DNA from: Pseudomonadota bacterium
GTDB taxonomy: Bacteria; Desulfobacterota; Desulfobulbia; Desulfobulbales; Desulfocapsaceae
Length of the DNA: 56,199 nt
Assembly (NCBI GenBank): GCA_018820855.1
Contig: JAHJNL010000099.1
Coordinates: 1-56,199 of the forward strand
Direction of reading: 5' to 3'
Positions within the stretch are counted from its first letter, which is position 1. The number at the start of each line of letters is the position of its first letter. This document shows, one piece after another, positions 45,693 through 56,082 of this stretch. The notes below the pieces were generated by a model. It ran no database searches, had not been told where the DNA came from, and saw nothing but the letters and a program-made list of their open reading frames with translations. Both the position numbers and the translations under genes were made by a program.

Positions 45693-47710
45693 CCGATTTC
45701 TATCTCCAATTTTCGAAACGCCTTAATTTTATCACGAAGTGCAGCGGCCTCTTCAAAAGCCAGTTCCCTGGCAGCTTCCTGCATCTGTTTCTCCAGCTTG
45801 CGAATCTCTGCCTCCAGTTCCTTGATACTGTAATAGACAGGAAGCTCTTCTGCGGCTTCAAGCAATTCGGCCTCCATAGCATCAGCAGCCTGATACCCAC
45901 TGGCCTGAAGATGTTGCTGCATTGAATCCTTCACTCGGGAACGAATCGTCTGCGGAATAATACCATGTTCCCGATTATACTCCTCCTGAATTTTCCGCCG
46001 CCTGTCTGTCTCCTCAATAGTCCGCTGCATGGAACCGGTAATATGGTCAGCGTAGAGAATAACCATTCCCCTGACATTCCTGGCAGCCCGGCCACAGGTC
46101 TGGATCAGGGAACGATCAGATCGCAGGAAACCCTCTTTATCTGCATCCAGCACTGCCACCAGCGAAACTTCGGGAATATCCAGGCCCTCACGCAAGAGGT
46201 TGATGCCGATCAGCACATTATATTCCCCGTTGCGCAGATCACGGATCAGCTCCACTCGTTCCAACGTCTTGATATCCGAGTGGAGATAACGGACCTTAAC
46301 ATCCAGTTTTTCATAATAATCGGTCAGATCCTCGGCCATCCGCTTGGTCAGAGTAGTGATCAGTACGGCCTCGCCCTGCTCTGTACGCAAACGGATCTCC
46401 TCCAGCAGGTCATCCACCTGGCTTACGGCAGGTCGTACTTCTATTCTGGGATCAAGAAGGCCGGTGGGCCGGATAATCTGATCAACAATCCTCCCTTCAG
46501 CCTGTTCCAATTCATAGGCCCCTGGTGTGGCCGAGACATAAATTACCTGGTTGATCCGTTCCTGAAACTCTTCAAAACGCAGGGGCCGGTTATCCAGAGC
46601 CGAGGGCAGACGAAAACCGAAATTGACCAGAGTCTGCTTACGCGAGCGATCCCCATTGTACATACCATTTAATTGGGGAACCCCGATATGGGATTCATCA
46701 ATAAAGAGAAGATAATCTTCGGGAAAATAGTCCAGAAGGTTTGGGGGCGGTACTCCCGGATCTTTCCCGGTAAGATGCCTTGAATAATTTTCAATGCCGT
46801 TGCAGTAACCGAGTTCCTGGATCATTTCCAGATCAAACATCGTGCGCTGCTCCAGGCGCTGCAATTCCACCAGCCGATTTTCCCCATGAAAGTAATCCAA
46901 TCGTTCCTTCAATTCCGCCTTGATCGTCTCCATTGCCTTTTGCAGGCGATCCCTGGAGGTAACAAAGTGACTTCCAGGAAAAACCGTGTACTCCTGCAAA
47001 CGTTCAAGAACCTCGCCACGCAGGGGATCGATAAGCGCAATGGAATCAATGGTATCTCCAAAAAACTCTATGCGAATGGAGCGATCCTCCTCATGCACAG
47101 GGAAGATATCAATCACATCGCCGCGAACGCGGAATGTTCCACGATGAAAGGAGACATCATTACGCTCATAAAGCATATAGACCAGCCTCCTCTGTATCTC
47201 TTCAGGAGGATAGTTATCACCGCAACGCACAAAGAGATGCATGTTCTTGTACTCATCCGGCGATCCCAGGCCATAGATGCAGGAAACAGAGGCAACAATC
47301 AGAACATCTCTACGGGTAAGAAGAGAGCGGGTGGCAGAATGACGCATCTTGTCAATGGCATCATTAATGGCAGAGTCTTTTTCAATATAGGTATCGGACT
47401 GGGGAATATAGGCCTCAGGCTGGTAATAATCATAATAAGAGACAAAATATTCCACAGCATTATTGGGAAAAAGCTCCTTGAACTCGGAAAAAAGCTGGGC
47501 CGCCAGGATCTTGTTAGGAGCAATGATCAGGGCAGGCCGCTGCACCTTTGCAATGAGCGAGGCCATGGTAAAGGTCTTACCCGACCCTGTGACCCCAAGA
47601 AGTACCTGACTACGGGCACCTGAATCCACGCCACGGGTCAGGGCAGCAATAGCATCAGGCTGATCGCCGGAGGCGCTGTAAGGTGCTATGAGTTCAAGAG
47701 GTCTGTCCAT
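45689..47710 (-). CDS. uvrB: Excinuclease ABC subunit B
   Basis: 673 residues. Walker A is [14 protein letters not shown], the damage-wedge beta-hairpin is [16 protein letters not shown], the helicase motifs include DESHIG and [22 protein letters not shown], and a C-terminal UVR domain closes the protein ([20 protein letters not shown]). It loads at damaged DNA with UvrA and recruits UvrC. Normal length; coupled to the DUF374 gene. Confidence 0.96.
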   Translation of the reverse strand: MDRPLELIAPYSASGDQPDAIAALTRGVDSGARSQVLLGVTGSGKTFTMASLIAKVQRPALIIAPNKILAAQLFSEFKELFPNNAVEYFVSYYDYYQPEAYIPQSDTYIEKDSAINDAIDKMRHSATRSLLTRRDVLIVASVSCIYGLGSPDEYKNMHLFVRCGDNYPPEEIQRRLVYMLYERNDVSFHRGTFRVRGDVIDIFPVHEEDRSIRIEFFGDTIDSIALIDPLRGEVLERLQEYTVFPGSHFVTSRDRLQKAMETIKAELKERLDYFHGENRLVELQRLEQRTMFDLEMIQELGYCNGIENYSRHLTGKDPGVPPPNLLDYFPEDYLLFIDESHIGVPQLNGMYNGDRSRKQTLVNFGFRLPSALDNRPLRFEEFQERINQVIYVSATPGAYELEQAEGRIVDQIIRPTGLLDPRIEVRPAVSQVDDLLEEIRLRTEQGEAVLITTLTKRMAEDLTDYYEKLDVKVRYLHSDIKTLERVELIRDLRNGEYNVLIGINLLREGLDIPEVSLVAVLDADKEGFLRSDRSLIQTCGRAARNVRGMVILYADHITGSMQRTIEETDRRRKIQEEYNREHGIIPQTIRSRVKDSMQQHLQASGYQAADAMEAELLEAAEELPVYYSIKELEAEIRKLEKQMQEAARELAFEEAAALRDKIKAFRKLEIEIG

Positions 47711-47942
47711 GACTTTCCCTTACACCATTTCCCGAAATCTGGCAAACAGGACAGTCGCACCAACAGTAAAATCCTGCGATGCTAACGTAAAAATAACCAT
47801 GTATGAGGGTTGGAAATTTGAAGAACTAAAGGAGGTGGCAAGAAAAAAGCTGAAAAGCTTCTGATAATTCAACAATATTTATCATAAACACAGAGAAAAA
47901 TCAGAGAATTGGCCAAGACTCTATACGTTGACGACATGCCGG

Positions 47943-48170
47943 TTAAGCCGCTCGCCTCAATGGTGATTTTGTTTGAACTCTGCCTTTGTTACTGACAAGG
48001 GTGGTCAGGTAACTCACCCAACACTGCCAGGGCCGGATGTCCTCATTACAGGTGTGGGGGCAGCCCAAAAAGTCGGGTTCATACATGGGGCAGACACCGG
48101 ACTTCAAGTTACAGATCAGTTTTGCTGCCTTGATCAGGGCCTTCTCTTCAATCGAAATACATCGTTCCAT
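47943..48170 (-). CDS. Small Cys-rich protein of unknown function
   Basis: 75 residues with four cysteines in a compact core (CPMYEPDFLGCPHTCNEDIR, then PWQCW), which could hold a metal. AAGGA is placed 5 bases before the ATG. It lies alone between uvrB and the phosphofructokinase gene, same strand. No family recognised, but the composition is not random. Confidence 0.6.
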   Translation of the reverse strand: MERCISIEEKALIKAAKLICNLKSGVCPMYEPDFLGCPHTCNEDIRPWQCWVSYLTTLVSNKGRVQTKSPLRRAA

Positions 48171-48312
48171 AATTATCCTTTTTTTACTGGTTGATCTTGC
48201 ACGAAAGGATAGAGGATAATTGTTGAGATTTGATTAGCAGATGAATATGGTTACGTACAGGTTTGTTTCGATTTCTGCCCTGGCACATCATTTTTTCTAT
48301 TGCTTGATCCAG

Positions 48313-49452
48313 TTATTCTCCCAGGCAGACTCCAACCCGATTGGCACTTTCGATCCAGGGATGATCAAGGGGCACGATCTTGCGCCGGCCGACAACTTTT
48401 CCCAGGGGAACGAGCCTGGACTGGTTGTCACGCAGGGCCACCATGACTCCGAAATGATTGTCACGGATGGCACAGGTGCAGGCAGAACCAAGCTGGGTGG
48501 CCAACACTCTGTCATAGGAGGAAGGTGTACCACCTCTCTGCAGGTGGCCGAGGATGGTCAGTCGAGTTTCCAGTCCGGTGAGTTGCTCAAGTTGTTTGGA
48601 GAGTTGCAGGGTGTTGGAGGCTCGGTATTCAGAAAATTCCCCCAATGCCTTTTCCGCTTTACCCTGTTTCTTCTTGTCACTATTCCTTTTTGCCCTGCTG
48701 CGCCGGTCTTTGAGTGCCTGATAGTTTTCATGGTCCGTGGATGATAGGGCACCCTCGGCCACAGCCACTATGCTGAATTTTTTTCCGCGATGCAACCGTT
48801 GCCGGATGGCATCGGCTACTGCATTGATGTCATAGGGGATCTCCGGGATGAGGATAACGTCGGCACCGCTGGCAAGACCGGCTCCCAGGGCAATCCAACC
48901 GGTGTTATGGCCCATGACCTCGACCACAATAATACGATGATGACTGTGGGCCGTCGAGTGTAAACGGTCAATGGCTGTTGTGGCAATCTCCATGGCCGTG
49001 TTAAAGCCAAAGGTATAGTCGGTTTCCACAACATCATTGTCAATTGTCTTGGGAAGCGTAATTATATTTATTCCCTTCTGGGAAAGTCGGAAGGCATTTT
49101 TCTGAGTCCCGCCACCGCCTATACAGACTAATGCGTCCAGATGATGGCGTTGATAGTTTTCGATCATGACCTCGGTCATGTCCATCATCTGTCCGCCGAT
49201 AGGCATGCGGTGTGGTTTATCACGGCTGGTGCCGAGGATGGTGCCGCCAAGGGTGAGGAGGTTGGAGAGTATTTCACCTTCGAGGCGGATGGTTCTGTTT
49301 TCCATCAGGCCCCGAAAGCCGTCTTTAAAGCCGATAACCCGGACACCCTGCTTGTCATCACGGGAAACAGCACTTTTACTGATTCCTCTGATTGCGGCAT
49401 TGAGTCCTGGACTGTCACCGCCAGCTGTCAGGACACCGATATGTTTTGCCAT
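48313..49452 (-). CDS. 6-phosphofructokinase
   Basis: 379 residues from the ATG at 49452, preceded by AAGGAGT; the longer frame upstream has no start signal. The family motifs are present: [15 protein letters not shown] (Gly11), [34 protein letters not shown] and [15 protein letters not shown]. The phosphate-donor loop, normally GGDG (ATP) or GGDD (pyrophosphate), reads GGGG at residues 112-115 ([10 protein letters not shown]). The glycine at the second discriminating place favours ATP, but the loss of the Asp that usually coordinates Mg is unusual. An insert of about 30 residues rich in Lys/Arg ([18 protein letters not shown]) is also atypical. It belongs to glycolysis. Confidence 0.88.
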   Translation of the reverse strand: MAKHIGVLTAGGDSPGLNAAIRGISKSAVSRDDKQGVRVIGFKDGFRGLMENRTIRLEGEILSNLLTLGGTILGTSRDKPHRMPIGGQMMDMTEVMIENYQRHHLDALVCIGGGGTQKNAFRLSQKGINIITLPKTIDNDVVETDYTFGFNTAMEIATTAIDRLHSTAHSHHRIIVVEVMGHNTGWIALGAGLASGADVILIPEIPYDINAVADAIRQRLHRGKKFSIVAVAEGALSSTDHENYQALKDRRSRAKRNSDKKKQGKAEKALGEFSEYRASNTLQLSKQLEQLTGLETRLTILGHLQRGGTPSSYDRVLATQLGSACTCAIRDNHFGVMVALRDNQSRLVPLGKVVGRRKIVPLDHPWIESANRVGVCLGE

Positions 49453-49862
49453 GGGCCAGACTCCTTGGTAACGGATGTTGTGAAGAAAGATGTTCCAGGC
49501 ATTTTTTGGCAATCTGCCCTAAAGAGAAGTAACTCTTCTAACCAAAATCTATACAGATTCAAACACAAGTATAACACGTCACATTTATAATAAAGCATAC
49601 AGACTAACCTCTTCCTGTAAATGTACTATGTTATATTTTTATCTTACCCTTCTCCTTGTGTTACTCGTCATTATCACGATCTCTTTTTTTCGTTCACTGA
49701 AATCCTCTAAAATCCCTGCAAATACCAAACTCCTCATCGATGCCTGGAATTCGATTGCAAAAAAATAATATCTCCGGCTGAACTCATTTGAAACACCACT
49801 GTTACAGCGAACCATAAATCTGGTTCCATTATTTATTCCGGTCCCCCATAAATCTAACTTTT
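49453..49862. other. 410-base region between pfk and the PilZ gene
   Basis: The right side of the pfk leader has an extended -10 (TGTTATACT on the minus strand, complement of 49568-49576) as a likely promoter. The only other candidate is the small plus-strand ORF listed next. The minus-strand ORF at 49639-49887 lacks support. Confidence 0.45.
49628..49768 (+). CDS. Possible 46-residue single-helix membrane protein
   Basis: A short ORF with one hydrophobic N-terminal helix (YLTLLLVLLVIITISFF) and a basic/polar tail ending WNSIAKK. This is the usual make-up of small inner-membrane peptides. No ribosome binding site is visible before the ATG, so it may be spurious. Confidence 0.3.
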   Translation: MLYFYLTLLLVLLVIITISFFRSLKSSKIPANTKLLIDAWNSIAKK

Positions 49863-50210
49863 TTATGTTAGGAGCTGCTCCAGACACTGTTCAAAATCAC
49901 GTCCATCCAACCCTTTGAATTCAAAAAATTCCAGCCCCATGCCTTTTGGTTTACGGAATCGTTGAGTCCAGCGAACAATGGCTTTAGCCTGAATATTGAC
50001 CTCTTTTTCCTTGTCAAAAAAGAAAAAATTGAGTGAAACAACACTTCCCTTGGACATCAAGTGATCAGTGGCCAAAAACATTCCACTCAGGCCGCAGTCC
50101 TTGGCGATCCCCTGTAAGTATTGTTGTGTTCCCTTGTCAACCTCCTGTTCGCTGAATCTCACGAGAACTTCACTTGCAATACGCTTAAACTTTCGTTTCT
50201 CCTCAAACAT
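49863..50210 (-). CDS. PilZ-domain protein
   Basis: 115 residues, a single PilZ domain. The N-terminal arginine motif is MFEEKRKFKRIASE (RxxxR-type), and the second motif is DCGLSGMFL (D/N-x-S-x-x-G variant). C-terminal hydrophobic strands IVRWTQRFRKPKGMGLEFF complete the barrel. It probably binds cyclic di-GMP and transmits it to a partner. It stands alone. Confidence 0.82.
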   Translation of the reverse strand: MFEEKRKFKRIASEVLVRFSEQEVDKGTQQYLQGIAKDCGLSGMFLATDHLMSKGSVVSLNFFFFDKEKEVNIQAKAIVRWTQRFRKPKGMGLEFFEFKGLDGRDFEQCLEQLLT

Positions 50211-50789
50211 TTACTGCCTCCAGTCACAGACCATGAATTTCCGTTACCATGAAATTCAAATCTCGTTGTATATGATTTTTTTTTTAAAAAAACGGAGCTG
50301 AAACGATCACGTAACAACAGACAGTTATTCATACAATTTCGTTGTTGCAAGAAACCTGTCTGGCTTGCAGGCTATAGCTGCACAAGCCGATTACTCTATC
50401 CATCCAATGTAACCCTCTCTGGAGAAAGATTCAACAGAACATAGTGTGAAACGCTACTCAGCAGGTATTGTATATCAGTCAGCGTCAGTTCAAACAGTTT
50501 ACAAGAAAAAAGTTAACAGAATACAAGAGGGGCACCTTTCTGAGAGACCAGTTACCATGAAGTCCATTCTAAAACTACTAGGAAACTTTAAACCACAAAT
50601 ATTTCGATTTCAGCCAACACAAAAGTGAGAAAGTTGCGACAGGCTGACACCATCAGAAGAGCACAGGTAGAACAAACCCTGCAGAGACGGCTTTTGTAGC
50701 ACCACCTCTATCGTATACGATTACAGTCAAACAACTATCCTCAGTAACGATATAAATTATTGAGGATAGAAGAGTATACCTGTAGCTGT
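50211..50789. other. 579-base gene-free stretch
   Basis: AT-rich sequence between the PilZ and methyltransferase genes. The plus-strand ORF at 50446-50628 has no ribosome binding site and no protein-like pattern. I see no hairpin, repeat or RNA signature here. Confidence 0.5.
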
Positions 50790-51452
50790 TTACAATGGCT
50801 TTTGAAAAAGAACCACATCTGTTCCAATCTCCAGGACTTCTGTCTGCCACTGCCTGCCCAGCCATTCCATTGTCTTGCTGGAAAAAAAACAGACATGGGT
50901 GAGGTCACTCTTGTAATGCCAACAGGAAAAAGCAGCTCGGTCCAAAGCCAACTTGGTCATGATCCCCAGCCAGCCACCAGGCTTCAGGAGGGACCAGAGG
51001 AGCGTAAGATCTGTAGCCGGATCATGGAAATGCTCCACCACTTCGCTGGTGGTGACAAAATCATATTGTCTCGCAAGAACAGCTTTCTCCGTGGCATAGA
51101 ACGGATCAAACAAGCTCATCTGGTGCCCTGCCTCCTCGAACATCAAAGAGAGGGTCGGGCCGGGGCCTGAACCGAAATCCAAACCATGACTGGCAGGCCT
51201 GAGTCGAGCATTCAGGGGGGTAAACAAACGGCTGAGGAAGTTGCGATAGCCGGCATCATCCGGTGAATTCTGGTGTTTGTCATACTCAGCCCGCTCCGCT
51301 TCAGAGGAGAGAAATTGAGAGTTAGGTACATGGATCAGATGGCAGTGAGGACACCTATAATAATCACGATGCCGGTCACTGTGAAAATGAGAGCTTTCTA
51401 CGGTGTTTGCACACAAGGGGCAATGCAGACATTTTGTCTTCACAGGTCTCAT
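50790..51452 (-). CDS. Class I SAM-dependent methyltransferase with zinc-finger N-terminus
   Basis: About 220 residues from the ATG at 51452 (AAGG 7 bases before it; a GTG lies further up). The N-terminus has two CxxC-type pairs (CPLCANTVESS, CPHCHLIHVP). The SAM site is HGLDFGSGPGPTLSLMFEE and the family motif FVTTSEVVEHFHDP with LKPGGWLGIMT follows, typical of Methyltransf_11/23 and UbiE/COQ5-like or tRNA/O-antigen-type enzymes. Substrate unknown. Confidence 0.78.
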   Translation of the reverse strand: MRPVKTKCLHCPLCANTVESSHFHSDRHRDYYRCPHCHLIHVPNSQFLSSEAERAEYDKHQNSPDDAGYRNFLSRLFTPLNARLRPASHGLDFGSGPGPTLSLMFEEAGHQMSLFDPFYATEKAVLARQYDFVTTSEVVEHFHDPATDLTLLWSLLKPGGWLGIMTKLALDRAAFSCWHYKSDLTHVCFFSSKTMEWLGRQWQTEVLEIGTDVVLFQKPL

Positions 51453-51518
51453 ATGTTTGCCTTGCAGGCTCACTCGTATCCAATGTGCATTTTTTTGAAT
51501 ATCAACACATTGCCCTGC

Positions 51519-52658
51519 TCAACTGAACCGACTGCTTACATGCTGGCCGGATGTTTTGTTTTCTTCAATTTCCCTGGTAACACAATATATCCCTTTGCCT
51601 TCAAATCCCGGATTAAAGCATAAATTGTCAGATTTACAATCTGCCTTACGTAAGTCGCCTTTTTCCCAACGATTAATCAGGTCTGGCTCTCTGATAAACG
51701 GTCGGCTCATGGAAATATAATCAGCAATTCCCTCAGTGATGATTTTATCTGCAACTTCAAAAGATCTCAAACCACCTACAAGAATTAACGGTGTACTGAT
51801 TTCTTTTTTAAACCTGAAAGCATAATCTTTAAAATATGCCTCTTTTTCCACACTGCTTATCCCAGGTCGACTTGGGGAAAGCTTTCCAGTTCCGATTACA
51901 CCGCCACTTACTTCAATTGCGTCAAATCCTGCCTCTGAAAACAATTTTGCAATGCACAGAGAATCATCAATTGTCATTCCGTCTTCTATAAAGTCACCAC
52001 AATTTATCTTTACAAATATTGGATAATCTTCTCCAACAAGCCTTCGTATTGCCCGGTATATCATGAGGTGTATTCTGCTCCGGTTTTCTATTGAGCCCCC
52101 ATATTCATCCTGGCGTCTGTTAAATGCCGGAGAGAGAAACTGGCTCAGCAGATAACCATGAGCTGAATGGATTTCAATTCCGTCAAAACCGGCTTCCTTG
52201 GCCCTTTTGGCTGCCTGGGAGTATGAGATAACAATACGTTGTACATCTTCGTCTGTTATTTTTTTCACATGTCTTTTGGAAAACTTATCGGAATCTGACA
52301 CAGCCAAGGCAGGTCGCCCTGTCAACTGCTCATCGGCAAACTCTCCTGCATGCGCCAGTTGCATAATGATCTTGCCACCATTTTCATGAACGGCCGAAGT
52401 CATCTCCTTGAGTTTTCGAATAAGATCATCCTTATAAATTCCAAGTTGCCAAGGTGTCCCCTGACCTTCCTGCGACACATATGAATGGCTGCTTATGATT
52501 AGTCCTACCCCTCCCCTGGCAAGAGATGACATCATTTCTATTAATTCCGGAGTGGCTTCACCTTCTGTGGTTGCCAGCCCTTCCCAGGTGGCAGCCCGCA
52601 CAAATCTATTTTTTAACACCATTCCGTTAATTGAGCTTTCTTCAAATAATTTGCTCAT
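51519..52658 (-). CDS. Old yellow enzyme-family NADH:flavin oxidoreductase
   Basis: 379 residues, a single FMN-binding TIM barrel (MKN-type start: GMVLKNRFVRAATWEGL; GIEIHSAHGYLLSQFLSP; PIFVKINCGDF; STPLILVGGLRS; DYISMSRPFIREPDLI). The short C-terminus carries CKSDNLCFNPGFEGKGIYC but no large Fe-S/FAD domain as in 2,4-dienoyl-CoA reductases. It reduces alpha,beta-unsaturated carbonyl or nitro compounds with NAD(P)H. The gene is more AT-rich than those in the centre of the window and stands alone. Confidence 0.87.
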   Translation of the reverse strand: MSKLFEESSINGMVLKNRFVRAATWEGLATTEGEATPELIEMMSSLARGGVGLIISSHSYVSQEGQGTPWQLGIYKDDLIRKLKEMTSAVHENGGKIIMQLAHAGEFADEQLTGRPALAVSDSDKFSKRHVKKITDEDVQRIVISYSQAAKRAKEAGFDGIEIHSAHGYLLSQFLSPAFNRRQDEYGGSIENRSRIHLMIYRAIRRLVGEDYPIFVKINCGDFIEDGMTIDDSLCIAKLFSEAGFDAIEVSGGVIGTGKLSPSRPGISSVEKEAYFKDYAFRFKKEISTPLILVGGLRSFEVADKIITEGIADYISMSRPFIREPDLINRWEKGDLRKADCKSDNLCFNPGFEGKGIYCVTREIEENKTSGQHVSSRFS

Positions 52659-53081
52659 TTATTTCCTCCGAATAGCGAGATTCTCAGGAATTTACGAAGT
52701 ATTTAGCATCCACTGGAACCTGCTATTATATTAAGTTATTCTATGTTATAATCCTGACCACTATTCATGTATAATCATCAAAAACAATTTGCTTTACAAA
52801 CAGTAACTCAATGTTCTTTTTCTTATCTCTGCCCTACCATAAAACAGATTTTGTTAAAAGTTCCAATCGCAATGGGATCCAATGGTTAGCCTACCAATCT
52901 CCAAAAATAATGTTATAATTTTTATATGTTTCCAGCAAATTAAGACAATTTAAAAAAAACATACTAGTTATTCCCAGGTCGAACTAAAATGTTCCTAACA
53001 TGACTTTCTGGTACAGAAAAGTGTAGGCGAAACGTCTTCGTCCTATGCGTATTTCAGTAAAATTCAGACAAGGAGTTGACA
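52659..53081. other. 423-base divergent intergenic region
   Basis: It separates the old yellow enzyme gene (minus) from the cytochrome gene (plus). Very AT-rich (52730-52990); no ORF or clear dyad. It must contain the cytochrome promoter. Confidence 0.45.
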
Positions 53082-53396
53082 ATGAAAAATGTGGAGATCG
53101 TCTGTATGCTGGTAGTTGGACTGTTTTTGTATACTTCTTCAGCCCTGGCAGAAGAACCATCTGTTGAGCTTGGCAAACAGCTCTTTAACGATTCAGCTCT
53201 CGGGGCCTCGACAAACGTCACCAGCTGCGGTTCCTGTCACCCAAACGGTAAAGGCCTGGAAGAGGCTGGTTACAATCCTGAGCTGGCGAAGATGATAAAC
53301 AGATGCATCGAAGCCCCTCTGAAAGGAGAGCCTTTAGATGAAGATTCAGAGGCCATGAAGTCACTCATGGCATACATTAAAACGTTAGACAAATAA
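53082..53396 (+). CDS. Monohaem cytochrome c
   Basis: 104 residues from the ATG at 53082; AAGGAG is 6 bases before it and a TTG two codons earlier touches that site. The signal peptide is MLVVGLFLYTSSALAEEP. One CxxCH haem site (TSCGSCHPNGKG) and a C-terminal region (CIEAPLKGEPLDEDSEAMK ... LMAYIKTL) like single-haem class I cytochromes of sulfur or dye metabolism are present. It acts in the periplasm as an electron carrier. Confidence 0.88.
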   Translation: MKNVEIVCMLVVGLFLYTSSALAEEPSVELGKQLFNDSALGASTNVTSCGSCHPNGKGLEEAGYNPELAKMINRCIEAPLKGEPLDEDSEAMKSLMAYIKTLDK

Positions 53397-53496
53397 TGCT
53401 GTTCATAGAATTCTGCCGGCTTGATCCTCTTACAACAATGGCATTTTGAGGTAACTCTTACTCAATCTGTTTTCAACAATATCAATTGCCACCCCT

Positions 53497-53528
53497 GCCA
53501 CCTCTGCTCACACCAGAGGTGGCTTTTT
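53497..53528 (+). terminator. Terminator of the cytochrome gene
   Basis: GCCACCTCTG (53497-53506) pairs perfectly with CAGAGGTGGC (53514-53523) around a 7-base loop, followed by five T. Confidence 0.88.
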
Positions 53529-53604
53529 GGGTAACCCTACGGATCCCGCAGATATCGCTGTCAATCAGAGAAGATACCTGGCAGTCGAGGAGAGGTGGCC
53601 CTTC

Positions 53605-54210
53605 CTATTTGCTAGTGGACACAGGGAAATAATCATCTACTGTTTTCCTGACTTCTTCTAACCATTCTTTCCGTTGTTTTTCAGAACTGACAACAACAAT
53701 ATTAAACATTTTTCTATAAAAATCAGTCACTCCGCACAAATCGAAAATACAGTTTCTCCAGATGGTTTCAAGAGGGTCGCCGAATATATTGATTTCTCTG
53801 TTAGTTTCTGTGTTGGAGGTATTGAAAACAATAGCAGATTTTGCTTTCAACAAGCCATGGGGTACCCCTTCCCCCTTATCGTTTTCAAGAAATTCATACG
53901 CAACACCCGGGCGAATTACTCTATCTATCCATCCTTTTAAAATTGCCGGTGGCTGGCCCCACCAATTTGGATGAACAACAATAATTCCGTCTGCTGTTGA
54001 AATTTCCTCACAATGCTTTTCAATTTCAGGCGGTAAGGAAGCATCCTTGAGAATTTCTTCAACGGATAACAATGGATCAAACTTTTCCCGGTACAAGTCA
54101 TGAAAACAGATACTATGTCCGTTTTCATGCAACATCTCAACAGCAGTCGCAGCTATGGCATGGTTAAAACTCGCTTTATGAGGATTAGCCAGTATTATAG
54201 ATATTTTCAT
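53605..54210 (-). CDS. NAD(P)H:quinone oxidoreductase, flavodoxin fold
   Basis: 201 residues of the KefF/MdaB type. Landmarks: KISIILANPHKASFNHAIAA (FMN-binding start), GIIVVHPNWWGQPPAILKGW (the conserved HPxWWxxPAxLKGWxDR) and GVAYEF. It reduces quinones or dyes by two electrons in the cytosol, as defence against quinone stress. It is single and AT-rich, like the old yellow enzyme two genes away. Confidence 0.88.
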   Translation of the reverse strand: MKISIILANPHKASFNHAIAATAVEMLHENGHSICFHDLYREKFDPLLSVEEILKDASLPPEIEKHCEEISTADGIIVVHPNWWGQPPAILKGWIDRVIRPGVAYEFLENDKGEGVPHGLLKAKSAIVFNTSNTETNREINIFGDPLETIWRNCIFDLCGVTDFYRKMFNIVVVSSEKQRKEWLEEVRKTVDDYFPVSTSK

Positions 54211-54485
54211 ATGAATCGTATTACTGTATTTTCAAACAAGATATTGATCTAACCGATTGCTTTGCAGCGTAGCGGAATTGTGAGGGGGACGTCACCTCCC
54301 CTTGTCATCACCGTAACGGTATCATGTCTCCCTAAGATATCGGCCGTGAGGCCAACAAGACCCACCGCCCAACAAATAATTATTACTGAAAAAAAACAAC
54401 AGGGATTTGAGAGACCATAACAATTTCTGGGACCTCGGTTACAGGAAAGAACGTCCAGGTGCTATATTTTTTTTGGAGCAACGAA

Positions 54486-55118
54486 TTAGATACAATCGCA
54501 GGTGACTCGTATGCAAGCCATAAAAGAGGTACCCAACCACTCTTGAGCTGATAATATTCGTCGTCCTCTACCTGGCCAAGGATCTATGACAACAGCTTCG
54601 TTCACATGTCCATTCCCCCAATTGTCTATGTCATATTTCATTGAAATTAACACCATTGCATGCCCCATATTCCCAATAATCAAAGGCAGATCTTGAGACA
54701 GATCACGCGATGCAGTTACTGGATTGGCAGAATATGACTCACCTGACACAATAAATCTTATCCGACTGGAATCACGCCAGTTTCGACTTAATCCTGCAAG
54801 AATATGACGTGGTTGACCTGGAAATTTTTTAATACTTCCCCAGGCTTCTCGCACTATTTCTTCCTGGGGTATTCTAAGGCCGTGATACTTGAAAACCATT
54901 TCTATACAGGCCGCCCAACACCATTGAGACATGTACTGGCCACCAGTGGCAGAAGAAGTTACAGCTGTAAGCGTCGAATCAATACCTGCTTCGCATTGCT
55001 GTATACCTTGAACATTAAAGGGAGTGCAATCTATCAATGCTTGAGCACTGCTACTTAGCCCTAAGATACTTAAGCCAAGGGTACTTGATGATATTTTCAA
55101 AAAATCACGTCTGTCCAT
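54486..55118 (-). CDS. Exported papain-like cysteine protease
   Basis: 210 residues. The N-terminus has a twin-arginine-type signal (MDRRDFLKISSSTLGLSILG, ending near SSSAQA). The catalytic Cys67 is in SQWCWAACIEMVFKYHGL, the His in GNMGHAMVLISMK, and the Asp/Asn region in NEAVVIDPWPGRGRR. This arrangement matches the C39-like/C70 papain-like families. Other cysteines (31, 42, 71 and the CDCI end) suggest disulfides in the periplasm. No toxin, immunity or transporter gene is adjacent. Substrate unknown. Confidence 0.75.
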   Translation of the reverse strand: MDRRDFLKISSSTLGLSILGLSSSAQALIDCTPFNVQGIQQCEAGIDSTLTAVTSSATGGQYMSQWCWAACIEMVFKYHGLRIPQEEIVREAWGSIKKFPGQPRHILAGLSRNWRDSSRIRFIVSGESYSANPVTASRDLSQDLPLIIGNMGHAMVLISMKYDIDNWGNGHVNEAVVIDPWPGRGRRILSAQEWLGTSFMACIRVTCDCI

Positions 55119-55639
55119 CTTGGTCTACTCCTCGTCGTTCGCAATTCTCATTATTTTACATAGAATAAATTTTTTCTCTTATTTGCAAAATACCTCTGGA
55201 ATAAAGAAAGATTACCAGTAACAATTCACTCAAAAATCAATAGTCAGATCAAGTTCTGAACTATAAAAAAACTCGCTTTGCAAAACCTGATAATCACCTA
55301 ACAGCACCACGCAGGAGCTGCCTTCAGCTTCCGATATAATGCTAGAGATTGTACGATCATGAGATAACATACATTCCATCTGACAGACGCACAGTATGAA
55401 CTTATACGCTGGAATCGATTTTCACGCAAATAACAATTGGATACGGCATAAAACAGCTGATTTTCCAAATTCAAACCAGCAAGCTGGGGTGACAGTATAT
55501 ATATTATATTTTCAGTAGGTTAACGCGATACTGCAACAACTCTTCTCCTAAGCTGGATGCAACATTATTTTGACAATGACTTAAAAAGTGGTCCCCAAAT
55601 GTCACTTCTAAGTGTCAGCCAACGCTTAATTTTTCATTA
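55119..55639. other. 521-base gene-free stretch
   Basis: AT-rich region between the cysteine protease and the small ORFs at the end. I see no credible ORF, hairpin or repeat. Confidence 0.5.
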
Positions 55640-55894
55640 TTACAGCAAATTGATAGCTTTCTGGTAATGTGGGATCTCCTGGCGAACCATGGTAATGCAC
55701 CTGCTTGCAATTACTATCAATGAGTTTAAATATTCGACTTGTACGTATGGCCCAATAGTAGCAGATTGAACTTTGCTAATGGTCTGCTTTCCTTTCACAT
55801 ACTCTTCATTTCCTGTTGGAATGATTATCCGGTATGCCAAAAGACATGAAGTTATTTTAAAAAGGCAAGAAAGATCAATCCGCAGTGTTGGCAT
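55640..55894 (-). CDS. Hypothetical 84-residue ORF
   Basis: Begins MPTLRIDLSC and continues with a protein-like stretch (SKVQSATIGPYVQVEYLNSL). It overlaps the upstream Zn-ribbon ORF by 43 bases in another frame, so the two could be one frameshifted gene or two coupled ones. There is no strong ribosome binding site. Function unknown. Confidence 0.35.
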   Translation of the reverse strand: MPTLRIDLSCLFKITSCLLAYRIIIPTGNEEYVKGKQTISKVQSATIGPYVQVEYLNSLIVIASRCITMVRQEIPHYQKAINLL

Positions 55895-56082
55895 CGTCCA
55901 TATTTTTCTCCTGCCACAGAGGTATTAACCGCCCCACAGGAACATTTCCACACCACTGGTTTGGACTCATCCCCTCCCCACAGACTACCGCAATGCAAAA
56001 TCTTCCATTGGCAGTAGACTTCCCAGTCAAGATGCGGCTTTTCTTTGGCTTGTTTGATAATATCACTTAACAACATGAGCAT
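55852..56082 (-). CDS. Small Zn-ribbon-like protein
   Basis: 76 residues. The centre and C-terminus hold two Cys pairs, WKCSCGAVN and GRCQHCGLI, in a zinc-ribbon arrangement. The N-terminus (LSDIIKQAKEKPHLDWEVYC) is helical. It lies near the window edge; the neighbouring gene upstream is unseen. No family recognised. Confidence 0.45.
   Translation of the reverse strand: MLMLLSDIIKQAKEKPHLDWEVYCQWKILHCGSLWGGDESKPVVWKCSCGAVNTSVAGEKYGRCQHCGLIFLAFLK

Noticed and set aside
45965-47623. Two long plus-strand ORFs (235 and 245 residues) opposite uvrB
   Set aside because: They are antisense shadows of a strongly conserved gene.
50446-50628. Plus-strand 60-residue ORF
   Set aside because: No binding site, no recognisable pattern, isolated in AT-rich sequence.
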